Below are positions 58,769 through 64,000 of a stretch of 64,000 bases of DNA, piece after piece. The position numbers were made by a program, and so were the translations under genes. The stretch is from NCBI RefSeq assembly GCF_022664535.1, contig NZ_JAKUJY010000014.1:51174-115173 (forward strand). The letters run 5' to 3'. Every line of letters starts with the position of its first letter. The stretch's first letter is position 1. The notes below the pieces were generated by a model. That model did not search any database, was not told the DNA's origin, and saw only the letters and a program-made list of their open reading frames with translations. The stretch is from Sphingobium trunci. Its GTDB lineage: Bacteria; Pseudomonadota; Alphaproteobacteria; Sphingomonadales; Sphingomonadaceae.

Positions 58769-58881
58769 CCCGTCTTTGCAAGCGGGAGCACGAAACACTC
58801 TCAGTCGACGAAGCCTGCGGGCAATTGATCGGCGATACTTCGACCTTATCACGTATCAACCCGAGGCCAAGGCTTGTTTGC

Positions 58882-59217
58882 CTAAACTTGATCAAGACCG
58901 TCGCCACCGCCTGTGACATTGAAGGCGTCAACGCCTCTTATGGAAAAGGTGGTGCGATTGCCGTCAACCACCAGATTCGGCGCGCGATCAAGGATGTCGT
59001 AAGCAGAGATGAGGTTCTGTTCATGGATCGAGGAGCTCGGGGTGACCGCAACGCTTGCAATGGTGTCATGAAGGGATCGGCTTGTTTTCTCGCCGGTGAC
59101 AATCAGATTGGGATCGGCTGATTGCGGCATGCCCGCCGGGTCAGAAGACTCCCAGGCATGAGCAACGGCTATGACAGCCGCCACCCGCATGGCGATCACT
59201 AAAGCCCAGATCCGCAT
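58882..59217 (-). pseudogene. TonB-dependent receptor N-terminal fragment
   Basis: 112 codons: signal peptide MRIWALVIAMRVAAVIAVAH, then LIVTGEKTSRSLHDT and TASVAVTP-like plug text (SSSIHEQNLISAYDILDRAP, NRTTFSIRGVDAFNVTGGGD), after which it stops with GLDQV. In intact receptors this GGG segment is followed by ASVYVDG and a long barrel. Roughly 85-90 percent of the gene is missing, so it is a 5' remnant left by a deletion or recombination next to the Crp/Fnr gene. Confidence 0.8.
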
Positions 59218-59336
59218 GCCCCCCCCGGACACAAAGCGATCATGCCCCTATGGCGGGCTTGAAGCCAAAATGAAAGATTATATGCAATGGGTTATAGTGC
59301 TGCGCTCCGCCGCGAAATTTATTTCGCCTTTTTCTG

Positions 59337-59579
59337 GTGTTTCCCGATGAAGATCTCTGGCATGAGACGGCGATGAGGGAATATGGGCGCATGCGCAAAA
59401 CGTCAGGACTCCGCCGCTCTTCGTACGCGATAATTACCTTATGTGCGGCTCTGATAGCGGGGGTAAACCACGATGAGAGCCATGGCTGGCCGTTCCTCAT
59501 CGGGCATTTCCTGATCGCCTGGATCATCATCGCCGCCTTTGCCATGGCAGGCAAAGGCATCGCCAGAAAGTACCGATAG
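59337..59579 (+). CDS. Possible small two-helix membrane protein
   Basis: 80 codons from a GTG at 59337, or shorter from a later ATG (MREYGRMRKTSG). Two hydrophobic stretches, YAIITLCAALIAGV and FLIGHFLIAWIIIAAFAMAG, separated by a short loop with NHDESHGWP, and a basic end. No ribosome site stands out and no family is recognised; it may be real but small. Confidence 0.35.
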   Translation: MFPDEDLWHETAMREYGRMRKTSGLRRSSYAIITLCAALIAGVNHDESHGWPFLIGHFLIAWIIIAAFAMAGKGIARKYR

Positions 59580-59963
59580 TTGGATCTGCATAGTCCAGCT
59601 TCAATCCCGATGCCGTCAGCGCTGCGTTTGGGAGCGGCGTCCATTTGGTGAGTCCGCGGGACGAACCGCCGCACCGTAGCCGACTAACCGGACCCATGCG
59701 GCTTCGAAAACGGATCATCAGTACCTGGATATGATCATATGGTGGCCGAACCGCGATGCGTCAGAGCGCAAGGGAGCCGGGCAGATCACAAATCCAGACA
59801 GACGAGACGCGTCAGGAAAACCTCCAGCTCGTACTGCCGCCTGCTATTCACCCATCCTGCGGCGCAACGCAGAAGCAAAGCCCACGAGCGTGGAGTTTCT
59901 GGAACTGGCCGTCCTTCAATCGACGGGACCGGGCAGAGCGACATCCTTCCGGACCTGCTCCTC
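59580..59963. other. About 380 bp without a supportable gene
   Basis: Overlapping short frames on both strands lack recognisable domains. It is downstream of the exported-protein cluster (minus strand) and may hold its transcript end. Confidence 0.4.
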
Positions 59964-60542
59964 TCAGTCACCAGCACGCAGTGGGCGCGCTTCGGTCGGC
60001 ACGGTAAGGGGTGCGGCTGTGGGAACTTCGCCTTCAGCGATATAACCATGAATGATGTCGCCTGCCTTGAACGTGGCATTGCCTCCCTTGTTGAGCAGCC
60101 CCAGCAGACCAAAACCCAGCACCCCTAGGATTACGCCGCCGGTGTTCGCCTTGCCCTCGGCGCCTTTCGTTCCGGTCAGCGGCACCGGCCCCCAAGCGGT
60201 ATCAACGTGCAGGAGGCGGAGGCTGAGCTGACCCTTCCCGCCAGCCGCGCCTGTCCCTCTGGCGGAGATGACTTCCCCCCAGGCACTGGCCCCGACCGGA
60301 ATGACCGTGAAATTGTCCAACACGACCGGAGCATTGACGCGCAGCCTGAACCGGTCACCGGCCTTCGCGGACCGGCTGTTCACCTCTCGGACGACCATCA
60401 GTTCCACGTCCATCCCCTGCACCCAGTGGGGTGATGATACAGCAACCGCAGGAGCTGATTGCGGAGCTATAGTGACGGCTTCCTGAGCGGCGGTCGTCAC
60501 ATTCGAACCGATAAGGCAGGCGATCAGCGCCGCTCGGAACAT
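59964..60542 (-). CDS. Exported hypothetical protein, third of a cluster
   Basis: 192 residues with signal peptide MFRAALIACLIGSNVTTAAQ. The core (ELMVVREVNSRSAKAGDRFR, DNFTVIPVGASAWGEVISAR, GQLSLRLLHVDTAWGPVPLT) is shared with the protein at 60968-61606, so these are paralogues of one beta-rich domain. A Gly/Leu-rich segment (GVILGVLGFGLLGLLNKGG) resembles a membrane-inserting or flexible stretch, followed by FKAGDIIHGYI. I do not know the function; periplasmic or outer-membrane-associated location is likely. Starts 5 bp after the preceding gene. Confidence 0.7.
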   Translation of the reverse strand: MFRAALIACLIGSNVTTAAQEAVTIAPQSAPAVAVSSPHWVQGMDVELMVVREVNSRSAKAGDRFRLRVNAPVVLDNFTVIPVGASAWGEVISARGTGAAGGKGQLSLRLLHVDTAWGPVPLTGTKGAEGKANTGGVILGVLGFGLLGLLNKGGNATFKAGDIIHGYIAEGEVPTAAPLTVPTEARPLRAGD

Positions 60543-60547
60543 GGTTG

Positions 60548-60940
60548 TCAGTTGGTTGCCGGCGCCGCGGCCGGCGCCGCTACGCTACCTGCAGGAAGAA
60601 AACGAACCGCCACGCCTGTCGCGTTTGTCTTGCCCCAGCTGAACGCGGATATGTGAGCGTCGCCATATTGTGCCTTGATGACGGCATCCGCTCCAAGCTT
60701 CTTTCCGCGTTCCCAAAGCTCCGCGTAAATCTTGTCCTGCGACGACGATTTGCTGAAGATGGTGGCCTTGCGGACGCCAGCCTTCACCTCGCCAAGCACC
60801 TCATATGGCCGATCGGTGATGTCATAGGGAAACACCGGTACACCGACTTCCTCATGGATCAGCGGCTGCTTGGGAGCGGGCTGGGCAAGCACGGGAGAAG
60901 CGATGGCGACCACCAAGGCAGCAGGCAGAATGAAACGCAT
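60548..60940 (-). CDS. Exported hypothetical protein, second of a cluster
   Basis: 130 residues with signal peptide MRFILPAALVVAIASPVLAQ. The core DITDRPYEVLGEVKAGVRKA and YAELWERGKKLGADAVIKAQYGD resembles heavy-metal-binding-domain/YbjQ-like (DUF74-type) proteins by its 'LGADAVI' pattern, though it lacks obvious metal ligands. AAGGA precedes the ATG. In the same transcript as the two related exported proteins on either side. Confidence 0.68.
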   Translation of the reverse strand: MRFILPAALVVAIASPVLAQPAPKQPLIHEEVGVPVFPYDITDRPYEVLGEVKAGVRKATIFSKSSSQDKIYAELWERGKKLGADAVIKAQYGDAHISAFSWGKTNATGVAVRFLPAGSVAAPAAAPATN

Positions 60941-60967
60941 GATCTCAGTCCTTTTCGAATGGGCGGA

Positions 60968-61606
60968 TTATTTCGTAGCCGCGGTTGGCAAGGCAGCAGG
61001 CTGTTCCGTAGCGGGGGCAGAAACGGCTGCTGCGGCAGGAACGGCCATGGCGGGGGGAGTTACGGCCTCGGCGAACACCAGCGGCACATCTTCACCGATG
61101 AACCCCTTGACCTGCGAGCCTGCGGCGACCTTCGCGCTGGTCCCGGTTGTGAAGAAGCCGACCACGGGAACGAAGGCCACCGCAGCCACCACGCCCGCGG
61201 TTCCGGTCACGCCCTTGTCATCGAAGGTGCCGCTCAGTCGGATCTGGCGGCCGTTGACGCTGACATGAAGGAGAGAGGCGGTAAGGTGCCCGGATTTACC
61301 CCACATCCCCTTGTTACGGACCTCGGTCACTTCTCCCATTGCCGGCGAGCCTACCGGGATGACGATCTGTCCGCCTACGGTTACCGGCTCGATCACCGAA
61401 AGACGAAAGTGCTGGCCGACCCGAAGCTTCTTGCCTTCGGTTGTCAGCTGCTCTTCCATCTTCAGCTGGATTTCCGTGCCAGTGCGAAGGACGTTCCCCG
61501 CGGCAGGTCCGACGGCCAGGATAGCGGGCCCAGGCGCGGTCACCTCCGCGGCGGCCAGAGTCGGCGCAGAGATCGCGCACACCAGCGCAACATGGATCAA
61601 TCTCAT
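60968..61606 (-). CDS. Exported hypothetical protein, first of a cluster
   Basis: 212 residues from ATG 61606 (GGGGGAA upstream), signal peptide MRLIHVALVCAISAPTLAAA. The core (LKMEEQLTTEGKKLRVGQHF, GQIVIPVGSPAMGEVTEVRN, GHLTASLLHVSVNGRQIRLS) matches the third gene of the cluster; the C-terminus is Ala/Pro-rich. Paralogy within one operon suggests subunits of one envelope-associated assembly. No known family is identified. Confidence 0.7.
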   Translation of the reverse strand: MRLIHVALVCAISAPTLAAAEVTAPGPAILAVGPAAGNVLRTGTEIQLKMEEQLTTEGKKLRVGQHFRLSVIEPVTVGGQIVIPVGSPAMGEVTEVRNKGMWGKSGHLTASLLHVSVNGRQIRLSGTFDDKGVTGTAGVVAAVAFVPVVGFFTTGTSAKVAAGSQVKGFIGEDVPLVFAEAVTPPAMAVPAAAAVSAPATEQPAALPTAATK

Positions 61607-61711
61607 TGATATTCCCCCGTTTTTGACCTTCCCCAAGGTCATGACGCGGTGTTGCCCGCGGCCGGAAGGAAGTCAAGCCACTTATCCTGAGACGTTGAAC
61701 CTGCCGTTGCT

Positions 61712-61906
61712 CTACTGCGCGGCTCCGGGCTGGATGATCTCATCCATCCGGGAGGCTATCCGTTTCCAGATCCGAATACCTTCGCGATCTCCAGCAAGAG
61801 CCAGTTCGCCGATGCGCTCCGCCACCCTCCGGGGCGCCAGATGGCCATGCCGCCTCAGCAGCATCATGGCTGCTCCCAGTGCGATATCGTCGTCTGTCAT
61901 CTTCAT
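61712..61906 (-). CDS. Small DUF6961-like protein
   Basis: 64 residues: TDDDIALGAAMMLLRRHGHL, APRRVAERIGELALAGDREG, IRIWKRIASRMDEI. The pattern (short, helix-rich, RVAERIGELALAGD) is that of a small sphingomonad family I associate with DUF6961. Its ATG overlaps the stop of the upstream DUF2513-like gene by 4 bp, so they are co-translated. Function unknown. Confidence 0.68.
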   Translation of the reverse strand: MKMTDDDIALGAAMMLLRRHGHLAPRRVAERIGELALAGDREGIRIWKRIASRMDEIIQPGAAQ

Positions 61907-62274
61907 GGATTTACCCCTATGCCCAGCGCATCAAGCCGCTCGATGACGATCGCGCGTGCGATGACGCCCATCGTCTCCAGCGACCAGGAGCCGGCCTTCT
62001 TCATGGCGGCTTTCATATGCCTCCAGACATGTTGGTCACGGATCATGTCGAGCTGATCATGCCCCAACCATGTCAACCGGACGGCAACCCACCGTCGACC
62101 GTCGGATGACACATAACCCGCGGAAGCGAGGCCAGCTTCCACCAGCAGTCTGAAATGATGATCGACTTGGTGCCGAGCGTAGCCGGGCAAATCAGGCACC
62201 CGCAAAAGTTCCCCCGCTTCCTCCTTCTCAAGAGCGAGCATGAGATCACGAATCAGATCCGGATTGCGCTTCAT
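61903..62274 (-). CDS. DUF2513-like protein
   Basis: 123 residues from ATG 62274. MKRNPDLIRDLMLALEKEEA at the N-terminus, YARHQVDHHFRLLVEAGLAS and GRRWVAVRLTWLGHDQLDMI, DQHVWRHMKAAMKKAGSWSL match the winged-helix-like DUF2513 family of phage and plasmid genomes. Probably DNA-binding. Coupled by a 4-bp overlap to the small gene downstream. Confidence 0.75.
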   Translation of the reverse strand: MKRNPDLIRDLMLALEKEEAGELLRVPDLPGYARHQVDHHFRLLVEAGLASAGYVSSDGRRWVAVRLTWLGHDQLDMIRDQHVWRHMKAAMKKAGSWSLETMGVIARAIVIERLDALGIGVNP

Positions 62275-62341
62275 GGACCCATAAGAACAAATAGGGATCA
62301 AATAGGACAGAGAAAAAGGAACCTATACATTTTCGACCCTC

Positions 62342-62476
62342 TCATGAGTCAGGCGTTGCTCCCCAGCTGACCGTCCGATAGCCGTTAAGGATCAGTGCGG
62401 CGGCTTGCCTCCGACCTCTCAGACTGAAAAGCTGCCCGTTTGCTGTCGAGAGGTGAAAATCGAAGGTAAGCGACAT
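62342..62476 (-). CDS. Possible 44-residue hypothetical protein
   Basis: MSLTFDFHLSTANGQLFSLR followed by GRRQAAALILNGYRTVSWGA, from ATG 62476 with AAGGAG just upstream (spacing short). The frame is open further upstream but without such a ribosome site. No family recognised; the strong start signal is the only support. Confidence 0.3.
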   Translation of the reverse strand: MSLTFDFHLSTANGQLFSLRGRRQAAALILNGYRTVSWGATPDS

Positions 62477-62676
62477 CTGCTCCTTGGTGGCCGGCGCGTC
62501 GGTCAAGCTCACGCTCCGACTCGTCCAGTGCTCGCAATGGATCACGACGCGCTGGCGGAGGGTTTCGGCGAGAGCAGACGTCCCAGTCTTGCACGGGTGA
62601 GTGACTGATCGATAGTTCGCATCGCCCCCATGCGAAGCGGCTTGCATGTCCACATTCTTCCACTATATTGAGACAC

Positions 62677-62937
62677 ATGAATAAGCCCATGACCCTCAAT
62701 GTCCGCATCGGCGGCGCGCTGGGCGATTTCGTCGCCACCAATGTCGGCGACCAGGGTGCCTATGAGAATGTCAGCGAATATGTCCGCGACCTGATCCGCC
62801 GCGACAAGGAGCGAACCGAAGCCGAGCAATTCGACCGGCTCAAAGCCGAGTTAAGCCGGGCTTTCGCCGCGCCCCAATCCAGCTATGCGCCGCTCGATGC
62901 GGACGCGGTGATCACGCGCAACCGTCGTCGCGGCTGA
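62677..62937 (+). CDS. parD: ParD-family antitoxin
   Basis: 86 residues from ATG 62677. Ribbon-helix-helix start MTLNVRIGGALGDFVATNV, then YENVSEYVRDLIRRDKERTE typical of ParD/CC2985-type antitoxins, and a disordered C-terminal toxin-binding part. Ends 1 bp before parE. It binds and neutralises ParE and represses the operon. Confidence 0.92.
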   Translation: MNKPMTLNVRIGGALGDFVATNVGDQGAYENVSEYVRDLIRRDKERTEAEQFDRLKAELSRAFAAPQSSYAPLDADAVITRNRRRG

Positions 62938-62938
62938 C

Positions 62939-63253
62939 ATGACCGACTTCACGGTCTCGGCGATCGCCGGGCAACGCCTCGACGAGATTTACGTCTATAC
63001 CCGCGACACATGGGGCGAAGCGCAGGCGGAAACCTATGTGCGGGAGCTCTTCGGGTGCTTCGACCGCATCGTGCGCCGCGATCAGGTCTGGCGCGCTGTG
63101 CCGGCCGAATTCGGCGTGGACGGCTTCTACTGCCGGCACGCGCATCATTACATCTATTGGCGCCAGTTCGCCGATGGCACGGTCGGCATCGCGACGATCC
63201 TGCACGAGCGAATGCACCAGATGGATCGCTTCCGCGAGGACATCGCGCCCTGA
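62939..63253 (+). CDS. parE: ParE-family toxin
   Basis: 104 residues with the RelE/ParE fold: FTVSAIAGQRLDEIYVYTRD, YVRELFGCFDRIVRR, VDGFYCRHAHHYIYWRQFAD, VGIATILHERMHQMDRF. ParE toxins act on DNA gyrase. Its ATG follows the parD stop after a single base, the usual coupled arrangement. The ~390 bp downstream to the efflux-pump gene has no supported gene. Confidence 0.92.
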   Translation: MTDFTVSAIAGQRLDEIYVYTRDTWGEAQAETYVRELFGCFDRIVRRDQVWRAVPAEFGVDGFYCRHAHHYIYWRQFADGTVGIATILHERMHQMDRFREDIAP

Positions 63254-63610
63254 TCAACCGCCCGATGGAACGGCTATTGACTGGAGCGCGTACGAACCCG
63301 GAGCAATCGACGACGCAAAATCGTTTTTCAAACACGGCCAGGGACCGTGCCAGATTGCGTGAATGTGAACAGCCGAACCAGTGGTCGGTATTGGGATCGA
63401 TCGAAATTTCGCTGAACGACCCATATTGGGCGTGTCCGGAAAGCCCGGTTTTGCGCGGCGATGGCGATTGCCGCCGCCGGCACGCCGGTGCTACGGGCCG
63501 GTAATGGCCGCCGACAAAGCAGACAAACACGGACATTGGCTCATTCGTTAAGAGCGGTCATTCGTTAAGGAGCGGTTGGTCCGCTTGCAGTCAAATGGAC
63601 CGAAACAAAG

Positions 63611-63638
63611 GCGGCGGCAGACCACCGGTCTGCCACCG
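63611..63638 (-). terminator. Terminator of the efflux-pump gene
   Basis: GGCAGACC (63616-63623) facing GGTCTGCC (63627-63634) with a 3-base loop, extended outward by GCGG/CCGC across one mismatch. On the minus strand it is followed by CTTTGTTT. It lies 9 bp after the stop of the transporter. Confidence 0.72.
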
Positions 63639-63646
63639 CGAGCTAT

Positions 63647-64000
63647 TCAATGCGCGCCGCTAGTGTCGATCGGGCCTTGCGGCTTGGGCACGAGCCAGAT
63701 GATCGCGGCCGAGGCTCCGAGGCAGACGGCGATTATCCCGAACATATTGAGCGTCGCCAGCATTAGGCTCTGGCCTTGGACGATCAGGTCGAGCAGGTGG
63801 ACCGACAGGTCTTGCGGCACGCCGGCCGCAGCCGCGCCGTCGAGCAAGTGACCGCCGTTGGTCATCGCGCCTGCGAGCTCGGTCTGGTTGGCGCGGGTCG
63901 CGTTCGACCAGCCGCTCTGGACCAGCGAGGTGGCGAAGGCACCTGCAAGCGTACGCATGAAGTTGGACAGGCCCGCCGCATTTGCCTGCTCGTCGGGCTC
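63647..64000 (-). CDS. DHA2-family (EmrB/QacA-like) MFS efflux transporter, 5' end outside window
   Basis: 117 C-terminal residues visible: EPDEQANAAGLSNFMRTL, FATSLVQSGWSNATRANQTE (the loop between the last helices of EmrB-type pumps), then a final helix MFGIIAVCLGASAAIIWLVP and a short cytoplasmic tail. The sequence is typical of 14-helix DHA2 drug:H+ antiporters, usually paired with an EmrA-type fusion protein, here presumably outside the window. Confidence 0.88.
   Translation of the reverse strand, partial: EPDEQANAAGLSNFMRTLAGAFATSLVQSGWSNATRANQTELAGAMTNGGHLLDGAAAAGVPQDLSVHLLDLIVQGQSLMLATLNMFGIIAVCLGASAAIIWLVPKPQGPIDTSGAH

Noticed and set aside
1..64000. tRNA or rRNA gene serving as integration target
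   Set aside because: I saw no tRNA-like cloverleaf or rRNA segment, in particular none at the 24-bp repeats; the island seems to use a non-tRNA site.

Overview
Organism and setting. The codon use, the intergenic style, the TonB-dependent receptor, the feruloyl-CoA hydratase/lyase, the MucR-like regulator and several small proteins (a DUF6961-like and a DUF2513-like gene) all suggest a Sphingomonadaceae alphaproteobacterium (Sphingobium, Novosphingobium or Sphingomonas type). I saw no rRNA, tRNA or CRISPR array. The replicon type cannot be decided: a MobF relaxase, a coupling protein, a single-strand-binding protein and several toxin-antitoxin modules in 30-63 kb suggest a large plasmid, chromid or integrated conjugative element.

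Region 1 (1-24 kb), catabolism. A 5' part of a sugar-phosphate isomerase/epimerase is divergent from a secreted GH3 beta-glycosidase. A nine-gene minus-strand operon (14398 down to 3869) encodes thiolase, acyl-CoA dehydrogenase, a saccharopine-dehydrogenase-like reductase, a crotonase, an AMP-forming CoA ligase, an MDR reductase, an SDR, a second acyl-CoA dehydrogenase and another SDR. It is divergent from a large MalT-like (LAL) regulator. It looks like CoA-linked beta-oxidation of an unidentified carboxylic acid. Next come an SDR/TonB-receptor pair, then a MarR regulator divergent from a vanillin-type aldehyde dehydrogenase and a feruloyl-CoA hydratase/lyase, with a perfect inverted repeat between them: a hydroxycinnamate module.

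Region 2 (24-37 kb), nucleoid proteins and conjugation. cpaB and a two-partner-secretion tpsB gene, both cut at their 3' ends, meet tail to tail at a deletion junction. Then come two HU genes, a MucR-type protein with a histone-H1-like tail, an unrecognised gene broken by an in-frame TGA, and a transfer block (ribbon-helix-helix protein, VirD4/TraD coupling protein, MobF relaxase-helicase).

Region 3 (37.3-51.8 kb), an integrated defence island. Identical 24-bp direct repeats (37305-37328 and 51764-51787) bracket it, and two overlapping tyrosine recombinase genes start 6 bp from the right repeat. The cargo is vsr, a cytosine-5 methyltransferase, a protein with two GHKL ATPase domains (MORC/Hsp90-like N-terminus, histidine-kinase C-terminus), a receiver-domain protein and an HNH nuclease, apparently one operon. 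A beta-repeat mini-protein, an MNT-HEPN protein, HigBA, an IS3 remnant and a truncated DUF5655 gene accompany it.

Region 4 (51.8-64 kb), backbone and second element. A PD-(D/E)XK protein, ssb and a DUF4143 ATPase lead to a second, decayed copy of the island's right end (MNT-HEPN, HigBA, integrase 3' end), about 1.3 kb of which appears identical to the first. Then come a Crp/Fnr regulator, a TonB-receptor fragment, a three-gene exported-protein cluster, small sphingomonad genes, ParDE, and the 3' end of a DHA2 efflux pump.
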